From a virus: a DNA stretch of 38,854 nt. Each line of letters opens with the position of its first letter. The stretch's first letter is position 1. Positions 14,445-22,809 of the stretch are shown here, piece after piece. Position numbers and translations under genes: made by a program. The stretch lies in the IMG/VR virus record IMGVR_UViG_3300044623_000555, positions 1-38,854 of that record, one strand, 5' to 3'. The notes beneath the pieces were generated by a model, which was not told the DNA's origin, ran no database searches, and worked only from the letters and a program-made list of their open reading frames with translations.

Positions 14445-14893
14445 CTATTTCAGACAACAGCATTTCACTCAAAGCGGGCGTGGCGATCTTGCCAAACCGA
14501 ATAGTGTATGTGTCATCATCGCACGGCGATTTTACGGTTATCCCTACCCCGTTTGTTAATCTTCCAAATCAAGCAGAACAAGTAATTCCAATTGGTGTAA
14601 CTGATGGCTCTGTATCTAAAGTTGACGGTGTTTATCACGCGTTAGCGGGTGAAACAGTCACGCTACAGCGAAACATTGTTGTGACCCTAACCGCAGGAAA
14701 CACAATTGCGGCAGGAGACTTTATTGAATCATCAACAGATGGAATAGCCGAAAGCCGAATGCCTCCGTTTGAAACCTTTCAAATCTTTCGTTTTGCTTTC
14801 TATCAAGCACTTGAACCTGCCGCTTCCGGGCAAAAGTTTCAAGCAATTAAAATTGGATCAAGTGCTTATCGCGTTCAACTAAATGCCGGATAA
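14441..14893 (+). CDS. GVTDGSV-family protein 2 (decoration-like)
   Basis: 150 residues from ATG 14441 (ATGA overlap). IPIGVTDGSV is followed by YHALAGETVTL and AAGDFIESSTDG, the same order of elements as in the decoration-like protein at 19560 just before the major capsid gene. The final third (FQIFRFAFYQALEPA) resembles the ends of the other copies. Predicted small beta-barrel virion protein. Confidence 0.72.
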   Translation: MTISDNSISLKAGVAILPNRIVYVSSSHGDFTVIPTPFVNLPNQAEQVIPIGVTDGSVSKVDGVYHALAGETVTLQRNIVVTLTAGNTIAAGDFIESSTDGIAESRMPPFETFQIFRFAFYQALEPAASGQKFQAIKIGSSAYRVQLNAG

Positions 14894-14904
14894 CAGGTGA
14901 CAAA

Positions 14905-15417
14905 ATGCTAACAGGAAACTCAGTTGTAAGTTTATATGCGAGCGAGCCCATACTCCCATATAGTTGCGTTTGTATTTCCGGCGCGTACACGGTAAAGGGA
15001 ACCAACAGCCCATCTGAATATATTGTGGGAGTTGTAGATGGCTCTGTTTCTGACCCCGAAGGAATTTACCACGCCGTAGCGGGTCAACCCGTTTCATTTC
15101 AAACAGGCTTGGTGGTTGAAATAAGAGTTGAGTATTCAACAGTTCTTATTGAAAATGACTTTTCAATTGTGCGTGGTAAATGCTTGAGCGCAACGGCTAC
15201 GAATGGTGGAGTTAGTCAATTTAAGAAATTAAATGTTCCGGTTTTCAGCAGCCCGGTTCAATTCGTTGCAATGGAATCAATTTCCGCTCAAAACAGCCCC
15301 ACCGAGGCTAATGACAAGCCATTGGTAACAGCGTTTCGAGTTGCCTCGTACAACCAAATGCTTGAGGAAGTCACGCCTTTTGCAGTTGCACCGCCCCTTG
15401 AACCGCTTGAAGACTGA
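14905..15417 (+). CDS. GVTDGSV-family protein 3 (decoration-like)
   Basis: 170 residues. VGVVDGSVSDPEGIYHAVAGQPVSF matches copy 2 (GVTDGSV...VYHALAGETVTL) closely, so this pair is the most recently duplicated. The C-terminal tail is Pro/Glu-rich (PPLEPLED). No convincing ribosome site by eye. Directly followed by the portal gene. Confidence 0.7.
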   Translation: MLTGNSVVSLYASEPILPYSCVCISGAYTVKGTNSPSEYIVGVVDGSVSDPEGIYHAVAGQPVSFQTGLVVEIRVEYSTVLIENDFSIVRGKCLSATATNGGVSQFKKLNVPVFSSPVQFVAMESISAQNSPTEANDKPLVTAFRVASYNQMLEEVTPFAVAPPLEPLED

Positions 15418-15419
15418 AA

Positions 15420-16865
15420 ATGCAAAACGACAACCTACTTCAAAACGGTCTGCCTCCTGCCAAGCGTCCCCGCAAGCCACTTCCGGCTCCGGTTGATCGT
15501 GGCATTCAACAGCCGTTGGCAACGAGCGTTGAATTACAGCGTTCGTTCTTTGCGTCAGCAGACAAGATGCTGCGGAACAGCAGCATTGCGTATCGGCTAA
15601 ACCCGCAGTATCAGCAAATGATGCGGGCAGACGCGGACATTGAAGGCGTGTTGCGTTCGCTTCAAGTTACGCTTGCCTCGCTTGAATGGGCAATCATTTC
15701 AGCGGATGACGAAGATGAGCGAGTCAAGGCGTTCGCAAAGCGCATTGGCGAGATCTTTGATGCCATGCCGCGCCGGAGCGATTTCGTCCGTGCTATGCAC
15801 GAAGCGGTTTGGTACGGGAACGCGGCTTGTAATTTTGTGTACGCCAAGGATGAACGCTTGGGCATTATGGTGAAGGAGTGGTATCCATTCCACCCCGACA
15901 CGCTTGCATACGATCAGCGTGGCAACCTAGCCATGCGCGTAGGCGCGTTGTATTCAGGTGATGGTCCATCCCAACAGAACATCGGCTTTGATTCGCGGGT
16001 TCACATCTTTACTGATGTAGAGCGCAAGGCTGTCATTCTCCACAAGGTGTTTATTAACGCACCTGACTTTAATGACCCTAACACTTCTGAATCAATCTAT
16101 CGGGGTGTGGGTGCGCGTGACATCTGTTGGTTTATGTGGCTTGCCAAGCAAGAGATTCTGCAAGATGCCATTACCTACGCGGAGCGATACGCGATGGGCA
16201 TTCGCGTTGGCTACTACCCGTTAGGGCAGGATGCAGGGCGGGGCATGATGGAGAATGTCCTTGCCAATTTGACCAACGACAACAGCGTCCTGCTACCAAT
16301 GACAGGCACGGACAAGATTTACGACATTGACATCAAGGAGCCAAACGCCGGACGGGCGCAGATCTTCTTGGAGTTGGTGAATTGGTTCTCCGGCAAGATT
16401 AAAGAAGCCATCCTTGGGCAGTCGCTGTCAAGCGAATCGGGCGGTACGGGCATGGGTAGCGGGGTAGCAAACCTTCACGCTGACACGCTTTCCCGGATTA
16501 TCCGTTACCACGCTGACGCACTTGCGGACAGCATGACCACCGATTTCGTGCGGGTGGTTGCTAAGATGCTTGGGGCTACTGACAAGGAAGCATCTGCGCT
16601 TCGGTTCGTGTTTGCCCCTGAGCGTCCTGATCCAAAGGAGCGGTTGGAAGCCATTGAGAAGTTCGTAGCGATGGGTGGTCGCGTCAGCGAACGCGAAGTC
16701 CGCGATCTCCTTGGACTATCGCAACCTGCCAATGACGAGCCAATCCTTGGGGCAGAGAAAAGCGGTAATCCCATAAGTGACATGATGGGGTCGCTTGCGG
16801 CTCCTGAAGGCGAACAACCGGAAGCGAACGCTCCTACCGCCTTTAGCCGCCGTGCATGGGTCTAA
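15420..16865 (+). CDS. Portal protein (DUF935, Mu gp29-like)
   Basis: 481 residues. After a Pro-rich N-terminus, the DUF935 features appear: ADADIEGVLRSL (71-82), a W-Y-x-N-A segment, KEWYPFHPDTL, and the C-terminal ILGQSLSSESGGTGMGSGVANLHAD region that is characteristic. The portal forms the ring at the capsid vertex through which DNA passes. The last 60 residues are Pro/Glu-rich. TAATG overlap with the next gene. Confidence 0.88.
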   Translation: MQNDNLLQNGLPPAKRPRKPLPAPVDRGIQQPLATSVELQRSFFASADKMLRNSSIAYRLNPQYQQMMRADADIEGVLRSLQVTLASLEWAIISADDEDERVKAFAKRIGEIFDAMPRRSDFVRAMHEAVWYGNAACNFVYAKDERLGIMVKEWYPFHPDTLAYDQRGNLAMRVGALYSGDGPSQQNIGFDSRVHIFTDVERKAVILHKVFINAPDFNDPNTSESIYRGVGARDICWFMWLAKQEILQDAITYAERYAMGIRVGYYPLGQDAGRGMMENVLANLTNDNSVLLPMTGTDKIYDIDIKEPNAGRAQIFLELVNWFSGKIKEAILGQSLSSESGGTGMGSGVANLHADTLSRIIRYHADALADSMTTDFVRVVAKMLGATDKEASALRFVFAPERPDPKERLEAIEKFVAMGGRVSEREVRDLLGLSQPANDEPILGAEKSGNPISDMMGSLAAPEGEQPEANAPTAFSRRAWV

Positions 16866-17986
16866 TGGCACAGCGTTCTATCGCTGATCTGTTCCGTGCC
16901 GTCTATGCAGACGGAGACAAGGCGTACCGCGCTGCGGTGGCGGCTCAGATCACCAATGAGAACCCAACGGAAGCATGGGAGAAATGGAAGAGCAACACGG
17001 CTGCGCTTCTTTTAATTTCATGGGCGGCGGGCGCACACGCAAGCCTATATGCTGCAAAGGTTAAGACCGTCAAGAAGCCTCAGCCTGTCAAGTTTGACCG
17101 TGACATTCCTGAGTTCTTGCTTCGCTTTGAAAGTGGTGCAGCCCGACAGGTCGTTGACCGATACATGGAATTGCTCCCGATTACGAGGGAGCGTTGGAAC
17201 GCGCTTGTGGACTACGCGTTTCAGGCTGCTGACGAGATGACAAAAGACGAGGCGGCAACCGCGCTCCTGAAGATGGTTGAGCGCAGCCCGGATCTTGCCA
17301 AGATTATCTTCCCGGCGGCAATGGGCGCGAAACCGAAGCCCGTTCCCGGCATAAAGATTGTGACCGGGTTGCCTGAAGAGGTGCAGAAGCGGCGCACTCC
17401 CGGAGTTCAAGCGGTAGTTCAAGGCACATTCTTTGTCACGGGGATGACTCAAAAGCAGGTTGAATCAACGCGGAACCTGTTGGCAAAGACCATCAAGGGT
17501 GAGGTGACTCAATCCGTTGCCGGGAAAAGACTCCTTGAATTGGGCGTGGGCGATTTCGTGCAACAATCCGTGATTGCCACGGGTACGGACTTGACCGCTG
17601 CTCGGCTTGAAACCGTCTACCGCACCAACTTGAACCGGGCGCAGACTCAAGGACGGCTTGACATTTGCCGGGACGATACGGTCAAGGCGTTTGTGCCTGT
17701 AATGCAGTTCCGGGCTACCAAAGACAACCGAACTCGCCCAAGCCATAAAGCCATGAACGGCTATATCGCAACGGTTGAGCAGATTGACGCTCAGGGAATT
17801 CCCGCCCCGCTTGGCTTTAATTGCCGTTGTTCTTGGACTCCGGTTTCGTTGTTTACCGCCGTGTCAAACGGATGGGCAACGGAAGACGGAAGACCGAACT
17901 ACGAGGGGATTAGAAAGCACAACGGTCAGCGTCAAGTTTTGATTGACAGCGGTGCAGTTCCCGACCCCGGTTTCATCTCAGGATAA
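16865..17986 (+). CDS. Head morphogenesis protein (Mu gpF / SPP1 gp7-like)
   Basis: 373 residues from ATG 16865 (TAATG overlap); an ATG at 16856 is also in frame. The C-terminal third has the family signature: ETVYRTNLNRAQ, then TKDNRTRPSHKAMNG, then PLGFNCRCSWTP. These proteins bind the portal and help start head assembly, usually one or a few copies per virion. The N-terminal 250 residues are helical and not distinctive. Confidence 0.87.
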   Translation: MAQRSIADLFRAVYADGDKAYRAAVAAQITNENPTEAWEKWKSNTAALLLISWAAGAHASLYAAKVKTVKKPQPVKFDRDIPEFLLRFESGAARQVVDRYMELLPITRERWNALVDYAFQAADEMTKDEAATALLKMVERSPDLAKIIFPAAMGAKPKPVPGIKIVTGLPEEVQKRRTPGVQAVVQGTFFVTGMTQKQVESTRNLLAKTIKGEVTQSVAGKRLLELGVGDFVQQSVIATGTDLTAARLETVYRTNLNRAQTQGRLDICRDDTVKAFVPVMQFRATKDNRTRPSHKAMNGYIATVEQIDAQGIPAPLGFNCRCSWTPVSLFTAVSNGWATEDGRPNYEGIRKHNGQRQVLIDSGAVPDPGFISG

Positions 17987-18025
17987 TCCACACTACATAT
18001 GGTGGTTTTTAAGAAAGACGATACT

Positions 18026-18334
18026 ATGAGCAGTATGAGCAACACTCGCAAGGACATCGCAGAGCGTCTTGGATCAGCGCAGCCTAATAATCGCCCCGGC
18101 GTGAAGGCGAAGATGGCTACCCCTGCTGAATTTGAGCAGCAAAAACTAATGCTTAAAAAGGGCATTGCTTCAATCAACAAAAACATTTCAGCGGCTGAAG
18201 CAAATTTGCGAGACGAACTTAAACGCGCTAATTGGTCAAATGTCATTGGGTATTGTCAATCCCTAAGCAGTTTGTATCTTCGTCTTAAAGAAATGTATTC
18301 GCAATTAAACAGTCTTGCTCAATCAATGGAATAG
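18026..18334 (+). CDS. Short protein sharing the N-terminus of the RPGAK-linker protein
   Basis: 102 residues from ATG 18026; ATG 18035 (MSNTRKD) is an alternative. MSNTRKDIAERLGSAQ then NNRPGVKAKM repeats the start of the 12227 gene (MNNTRKDIIARLGSAQ then NARPG), and the DNA is also similar there. After the single linker comes one helical unit (about 40-100) unlike the units of the larger protein. It lies between the head morphogenesis and protease genes, so it is probably also a virion or assembly protein. Confidence 0.75.
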   Translation: MSSMSNTRKDIAERLGSAQPNNRPGVKAKMATPAEFEQQKLMLKKGIASINKNISAAEANLRDELKRANWSNVIGYCQSLSSLYLRLKEMYSQLNSLAQSME

Positions 18335-18343
18335 GACTACTCA

Positions 18344-19540
18344 ATGAATCCTTCCCATCAAATTACTGACAACGGCAAGACGGTAACAGTTCACGACCTT
18401 GAGGTTTTCTGCGCCTATGACCCATCTATTGATGGTGACAACGACACAGAACTTGAAAAGTTTGACAATGCGCGTGTCCGCGAAATAGTTGCTTGCACTC
18501 AAAAGTACATGGCGAAGGGATCAAACCCGCGCCTTGTAGTCATGCACGAAAAGGACGGCAACGAACCCAAGTCATCCGTTGGACGGTTTACCGCGCTGCG
18601 CTATGACGAGCGTGATGGCGTGGGTTACATCGTTGGTGACTGCGAAGTTGAACGCGCCGTGTTTGACAAGTTGCTTGCCACTAATGCCTTCCCGCGCAGG
18701 AGCGCGGAGATTTGGGCAGATCAAAACCATTTATCAGAGGTGGCGTTGTTGGGTCGCGAGACTCCGCGCCGTCCTTTGCCTGATACACACTTTACTCGCA
18801 AGGGCGAGTTAGTTCGGTTCTCTCGTTCGCTACGCTTCGACATGGGGACAGTCGGCGGCGGGCTTTCAACCTTTGTCCCCAACACGAAGAAGGAAACGCA
18901 CATGGCAGACGATTACCGGAAGGAAATCGACTCTCTGAAGGCTGCAATGGAAGAAATGAAATGCTCAATGCAGAGCCATTTCGGCACGGCAGACAAGGAA
19001 GAGGACAAGGAAGAAATGGCTGCGGACGATATGTTGTCTGAGCAGTTCGGCGAGGATATGGAAGAGGGCGAAGAAGGCATCCACATCGACATCGGCTCGC
19101 ACGATGACGAAAAGAAGGATGAGATGGACATGGAAGACGATGCAATGTTCCCGGCTTCGCGCCGTGGTGCAGCAGACACCTTCGCGCTTCGCCGCGAGAA
19201 CTCCAAGATGGCGCGTGAACTTCACGCCATCAAGGCAGAGTTGAGCAAGGAACGCTTCAGCCGTGAACTTGATCTCATGGAACAGGATGGCTACTCCATT
19301 CCGTCCAAGATGCGCCCGCGCCTCTTGGCAGAACTTTCGCGTTCTACTGACCCCGCCGGAACAATTGAGGGATGGCGTGAGTTGTTCGCGCAGAACCCTA
19401 TGGGCGTTCGCATTGATATGAGCCGCGCAAGTATGCCATCGGGCGATCTTGATGCGCGTCAAATTTCCGATCTCGTCCGCGAATTTGCGGGCAAGCCGGA
19501 AGAGTTCCGCAAAGCAGTCAACAGCCGCATTAAGCGGTAA
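18344..19540 (+). CDS. Prohead protease fused to scaffold
   Basis: 398 residues. The protease part (1-165) has a His in LVVMHEKDG (H68) and a Ser in FPRRSAEIW (S120), with a second His at 129, the arrangement of phage prohead proteases of the HK97/Mu I type. Residues 170-181 (VGGGLSTFVPNT) match the N-terminus of the major capsid protein. From 187 on, the sequence is a scaffold: strongly acidic (about 210-265) then helical to the end. Proteases of this kind mature the prohead by cutting scaffold and capsid. An internal start at 18902 could give free scaffold, as lambda C does for Nu3. Confidence 0.8.
   Translation: MNPSHQITDNGKTVTVHDLEVFCAYDPSIDGDNDTELEKFDNARVREIVACTQKYMAKGSNPRLVVMHEKDGNEPKSSVGRFTALRYDERDGVGYIVGDCEVERAVFDKLLATNAFPRRSAEIWADQNHLSEVALLGRETPRRPLPDTHFTRKGELVRFSRSLRFDMGTVGGGLSTFVPNTKKETHMADDYRKEIDSLKAAMEEMKCSMQSHFGTADKEEDKEEMAADDMLSEQFGEDMEEGEEGIHIDIGSHDDEKKDEMDMEDDAMFPASRRGAADTFALRRENSKMARELHAIKAELSKERFSRELDLMEQDGYSIPSKMRPRLLAELSRSTDPAGTIEGWRELFAQNPMGVRIDMSRASMPSGDLDARQISDLVREFAGKPEEFRKAVNSRIKR
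18902..19540 (+). CDS. Possible free scaffold from an internal start
   Basis: ATG 18902 in the same frame as the protease, preceded by AAGAAGGA at 18886-18893, 8 nt upstream. The product would be 212 residues, MADDYRKEID onward, made only of the acidic and helical scaffold part. The layout is that of lambda C/Nu3. It is supported by a good ribosome site exactly at the domain border; expression is inferred. Confidence 0.55.
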   Translation: MADDYRKEIDSLKAAMEEMKCSMQSHFGTADKEEDKEEMAADDMLSEQFGEDMEEGEEGIHIDIGSHDDEKKDEMDMEDDAMFPASRRGAADTFALRRENSKMARELHAIKAELSKERFSRELDLMEQDGYSIPSKMRPRLLAELSRSTDPAGTIEGWRELFAQNPMGVRIDMSRASMPSGDLDARQISDLVREFAGKPEEFRKAVNSRIKR

Positions 19541-19559
19541 TCAATAGAAAGGATTCACT

Positions 19560-19991
19560 ATGTCAGATATGGGCTTTATGCCACAACTCGCAACGGCAAC
19601 ATCGGATTCAACCGGAATCCTGCCGTACCGTTTCGTCAAGTTGACCGCGGTTTCTTATGTTGGTGCTGCTTGCACAGCAATCACGGATCAGCAGATTGGT
19701 GTAACCGATGGTTCGGTTTATCAATTCAATAATCCATCCGCAACACAGAACTCAGTTTCGGGTTCGCCAATCAATCTTCAGCCAAACAATACGGTTCTGA
19801 TTGAAGTTGGAGCCGGAGTAACTGTTGCCGCAGGTGATTACCTTTGCCCGCTTGCAGCAGGTGCAGGTACTTGTCGAACAGCAGCCGGAAACACGGCAAT
19901 TAGTAACTACATGGCTCTTGAAGATGGAACCGCAGGGTCAATCATCAAGGCGTTCCGCTTTGGTCAGCGCGGCGGTCCTGTCTTCGCTTAA
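19560..19991 (+). CDS. GVTDGSV-family protein 4, capsid decoration protein
   Basis: 143 residues. IGVTDGSV, then INLQPNNTVLIEVGAGVTVAAGDYL, then a Gly/Ala-rich loop and KAFRFGQRGG. It is shorter than its three paralogues and sits between the protease/scaffold and major capsid genes, the standard place for a decoration protein. Ribosome site AAAGGA precedes the start. This copy is the likely major decoration protein; the other three may mark other virion sites. Confidence 0.75.
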   Translation: MSDMGFMPQLATATSDSTGILPYRFVKLTAVSYVGAACTAITDQQIGVTDGSVYQFNNPSATQNSVSGSPINLQPNNTVLIEVGAGVTVAAGDYLCPLAAGAGTCRTAAGNTAISNYMALEDGTAGSIIKAFRFGQRGGPVFA

Positions 19992-20015
19992 TCAATTTAG
20001 AAAAGGAAATCTCTC

Positions 20016-21062
20016 ATGGCATTTACAGCAGTCGGTGGAGGTCTTTCGACCTACATCCCATCCACGAACGACCTCGCAACCGGAGCGTTGCAGGTGGAGT
20101 TCACGCGTTCAGTTAACTCATTCGCACTCAGCCGTTACGCACAGTTGGTTCCAACGACCAAGATGCAGGGTTACTACCTGCGTCAAGATGTGACGGACAA
20201 CCTCCGCGTTACCGATCCAAATGAATTCATGTGGTCATTGGGCAATGATCGCCCTGTTGGCAAGCAGAATTCGTTTGACTTCGTGCAGTACACAACTGCG
20301 CGATATGCGTTCCCTTTCTACATCCCACAGGAAACCGCCACTCAGTCGGTGTGGGATACGGTTGCTCAACACGCCCGAACCAAGGCTCAATTGGCAATGA
20401 CGCGGCGTACCATCGCTGCGGCAACGCTTTTGGGTACTGCGGGTAGTTGGGCAGGAAACCAAGTCGCTACCGCCAATACCACCGCAGGTGGTTGGACAGC
20501 GGTCGGTGGTCAATGGAACACCGGAACTGCTACCAACAATTACATTCAGAAGTCCATTCAGCAAGTGATGCAACTTGTCAACTTCTCAGCAGGTGGTGCG
20601 GTTTCCCCGAACCAACTGATTATGGTAATCAGTCCTGCTGTTGCTCTTGTAATTTCTCAGTCACTTGAACTGCGTAACTATGTGGTCAACAACCCAAGCA
20701 CTCTGCAATTCTTGCAGGGCAACGACACTTACAGCCGTTGGGGCATTCCTCCGACCCTGTTTGGTCTTGGTGATGTCGTGGTTGATGACTCCGTGAAGAT
20801 CACTTCAAAGCGCGGTGCAGCGTCAACGACTTATGCGTCCTGCCTTGGCAACGGCGCGTACTTCTTGTCTCGTCCGGGTGGACTCGTTGGCGTTGAGGGT
20901 GCAACTTCGTTCAGCACCCTGCAAATCTTCGCTTACGAAGACATGACGGTTGAGCAGTTCAGCGATCCGCTGAATCGCCGCATTGAAGGTCGCGTTATTG
21001 ACAACAGCGTTCCTGCTGTTGTTGCCCCGGTTTCGGGTTACGCGATCCTGAATGTTCTGTAA
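20016..21062 (+). CDS. Major capsid protein (HK97-type by position)
   Basis: 348 residues, with a strong ribosome site (AAAAGGAAA). N-terminal AVGGGLSTYIPST (5-17) matches a segment at the protease/scaffold border. An extended arm region (PFYIPQETA), a long helix (residues about 118-136), a Gly/Thr-rich loop and a C-terminal VEQFSDPLNRRIEGRVIDN are consistent with the HK97 fold. Position after scaffold and decoration genes, length, and a stable 3' hairpin support the call. There is no obvious long N-terminal delta domain, so processing, if any, would be short. Confidence 0.85.
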   Translation: MAFTAVGGGLSTYIPSTNDLATGALQVEFTRSVNSFALSRYAQLVPTTKMQGYYLRQDVTDNLRVTDPNEFMWSLGNDRPVGKQNSFDFVQYTTARYAFPFYIPQETATQSVWDTVAQHARTKAQLAMTRRTIAAATLLGTAGSWAGNQVATANTTAGGWTAVGGQWNTGTATNNYIQKSIQQVMQLVNFSAGGAVSPNQLIMVISPAVALVISQSLELRNYVVNNPSTLQFLQGNDTYSRWGIPPTLFGLGDVVVDDSVKITSKRGAASTTYASCLGNGAYFLSRPGGLVGVEGATSFSTLQIFAYEDMTVEQFSDPLNRRIEGRVIDNSVPAVVAPVSGYAILNVL

Positions 21063-21078
21063 TTAGCCTCTCAGGAAT

Positions 21079-21110
21079 GGGGTGGGTGGGGATTCGTCCC
21101 CACCTACCCC
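21079..21110 (+). terminator. Very stable hairpin after the major capsid gene, no T-run
   Basis: A 14-pair stem (21079-21092 / 21097-21110), one G-U pair, closed by a TTCG tetraloop. No T-run follows, so it is more likely a barrier protecting the capsid mRNA 3' end or a weak attenuator than a full terminator. Confidence 0.75.
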
Positions 21111-21128
21111 GCTCTGTAGGAAACCCCA

Positions 21129-21617
21129 ATGACCGCATACGCAACCTATTCGGATCTTGAGGCAACACTTGATAGCAATATCATCGCGCAATTGTGCGGC
21201 GATGGCGGGACACCGATGCCGGGTCCCAACCCAATTACTACGACCGCGCTTGAGCGGGCTACCGGAATTGTTCGTTCATACATCCGGGTCGGCGGAATCT
21301 ACAGCGAAGCAGAACTAACCATTCTTTCCGCTGCCAATGACCCGCTTATGATTAACCTTGTTGTGGATCTTGCAGCAGAGTTCCTGTTTCAACGGCGTGG
21401 CTCCAAGTTGACCCCGGCGATTGAGCAGCGAATCAAGCAAGCCTATTCCATGCTTGAGGCTTTGCGTGACGGCAAGATGCTCTTTGGAACCGTGGATTCC
21501 AATGTGGCGGCAGGTCAACCGATGGTGGCTGCTGTCCCGACATCAAATCTCGCTTGGTACGCACAGGCTTCTAACTCACAGTTCTTCCCATTCCGGCGTG
21601 GAAGTACTTCCCCGTGA
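21129..21617 (+). CDS. Head-tail connector, DUF1320/gp36-like
   Basis: 162 residues. It begins with TAYATYSDLEATLD and a helix rich in Ala and Leu, followed by an L-V-V-D-L-A-A-E-F-L helix and a Lys/Arg turn; this is the usual pattern of small helical connector proteins (Mu gp36 / DUF1320-like). Position right after the major capsid gene fits an adaptor that joins portal to tail. The last residues overlap the GTG start of the next gene. Confidence 0.68.
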   Translation: MTAYATYSDLEATLDSNIIAQLCGDGGTPMPGPNPITTTALERATGIVRSYIRVGGIYSEAELTILSAANDPLMINLVVDLAAEFLFQRRGSKLTPAIEQRIKQAYSMLEALRDGKMLFGTVDSNVAAGQPMVAAVPTSNLAWYAQASNSQFFPFRRGSTSP

Positions 21618-22318
21618 GTTGGGGAGGCAAAGTGCGTAAGGCACTTGGCAACGCTTCGGTGCGGAACGGTATCGCCATGATGTTTGTAGAGGCGATGACA
21701 AATCACATTGATCGCAACGAGGGGCGCGGAACTAATGGTTCTGAGGTCAAGCACAAGCCCTTGAAGCCCATGTTTGGGCAGCATTGGACTCGTAAGCCTG
21801 TCACGGGCGAATCTGTGGTGCAGACCCGTGATGAGGTAGTCGTGGTCTACAAGAAGCCTACGAAGGCTGCAAAGTTGCGGGCGCGGGGACAGCACATCCC
21901 GGTAACTCGTACCGAAAAGACCGTAACTGAATACCTTGTCCGCTCCCCGTCCTATCGCAATGGCGGTCAACCGCTGCGAAATACCGGGAAGATGGAGCGA
22001 AGCCTGAACGCCAAAGGGTCTTCGTCCGGCTCAGGAATGACTATCACTTTGCGTGGTGTCAAATATGCGTTGTTTCAAGATCGTGGTTTTACGACAAGTA
22101 AGCCCAACTACATCCCCATTTCCCCAAAAGGGGCGCGTGGTCATGGAACCGGAATGAATCCACGAAAAGAAGGCTTGCGTAAAGGCAAGGACTATATGAT
22201 GGCATGGGGTGGCGTAACGGTTCCCGCCCGTCCTTTTCTCTTGCCTACGAAGCGCGAAATTCAGGACATTGGCAGATCAATCGCTATGTCACTTAAGAAC
22301 ATACTCAAAGGAACATAA
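21614..22318 (+). CDS. Tail completion / head-tail joining protein (gp10 or gpG-like)
   Basis: 234 residues from GTG 21614 (GTGA overlap). Basic throughout, with R-N-T-G-K-M-E-R-S-L (about 115-125) and VPARPFLLPTKREI near the C-terminus, followed by a final amphipathic helix. The late PxRPFL segment before a terminal helix is typical of phage virion morphogenesis / HK97 gp10-type proteins that finish the head-tail joint. The insertion about residues 50-110 is longer than in most relatives. Confidence 0.65.
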   Translation: MSWGGKVRKALGNASVRNGIAMMFVEAMTNHIDRNEGRGTNGSEVKHKPLKPMFGQHWTRKPVTGESVVQTRDEVVVVYKKPTKAAKLRARGQHIPVTRTEKTVTEYLVRSPSYRNGGQPLRNTGKMERSLNAKGSSSGSGMTITLRGVKYALFQDRGFTTSKPNYIPISPKGARGHGTGMNPRKEGLRKGKDYMMAWGGVTVPARPFLLPTKREIQDIGRSIAMSLKNILKGT

Positions 22319-22809
22319 TGGCAGCGACAATTCAAGTAGCGGGTCCCACAGAAGTATCAATTGATTCTGTGGTTTTAGGGTACTCCGACAATGACAATCT
22401 TCCATCGTTTTCGTTTAACGATATTATTCATGAAGTTAAGACGGTGCTGTTCGGCGGGGCTCCCGAAGAGTTAGTCCTTCAAAACACTATTGCGACTATT
22501 ACGCTCACGCTTGTAAAGTGGGATGAGGCGGTATTGGCAACTACCCTCGTAACTCAACGAGGCACATACAACACCACAACCGTTGGACGGCAAATTGTCG
22601 CTGATAACGGAACATTTGAACTAGTGGTTGAAAGCATCGGCGGCAACGCGATTTATACCTTCCCGCGTTGTTACATTAAACCTGATGGTCTTGCGGACGC
22701 TCAATGGGGAAACCGTGAGCGAACGCTAACATTGACGATTAACGCAATCCCTGACGCCGACAATCTTCTTTACACCTACACCAACACAGCACCTGCACCA
22801 CCTCCATGA
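22318..22809 (+). CDS. Tail tube (major tail) protein, putative
   Basis: 163 residues. Predicted almost all beta, with strands such as IATITLTLVKWD and RTLTLTINAIPD, ending in a short Pro-rich tail. Order (connectors, this gene, frameshifted chaperone, tape measure) and the beta-rich character fit the protein that polymerises into the tail tube. One-base overlap with the previous gene (TAATG). Confidence 0.62.
   Translation: MAATIQVAGPTEVSIDSVVLGYSDNDNLPSFSFNDIIHEVKTVLFGGAPEELVLQNTIATITLTLVKWDEAVLATTLVTQRGTYNTTTVGRQIVADNGTFELVVESIGGNAIYTFPRCYIKPDGLADAQWGNRERTLTLTINAIPDADNLLYTYTNTAPAPPP

Noticed and set aside
17987-18012. Short CCAC/GTGG hairpin followed by TTTTT after the head morphogenesis gene
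   Set aside because: The stem has only four to five pairs with a long loop; too weak to call a terminator.
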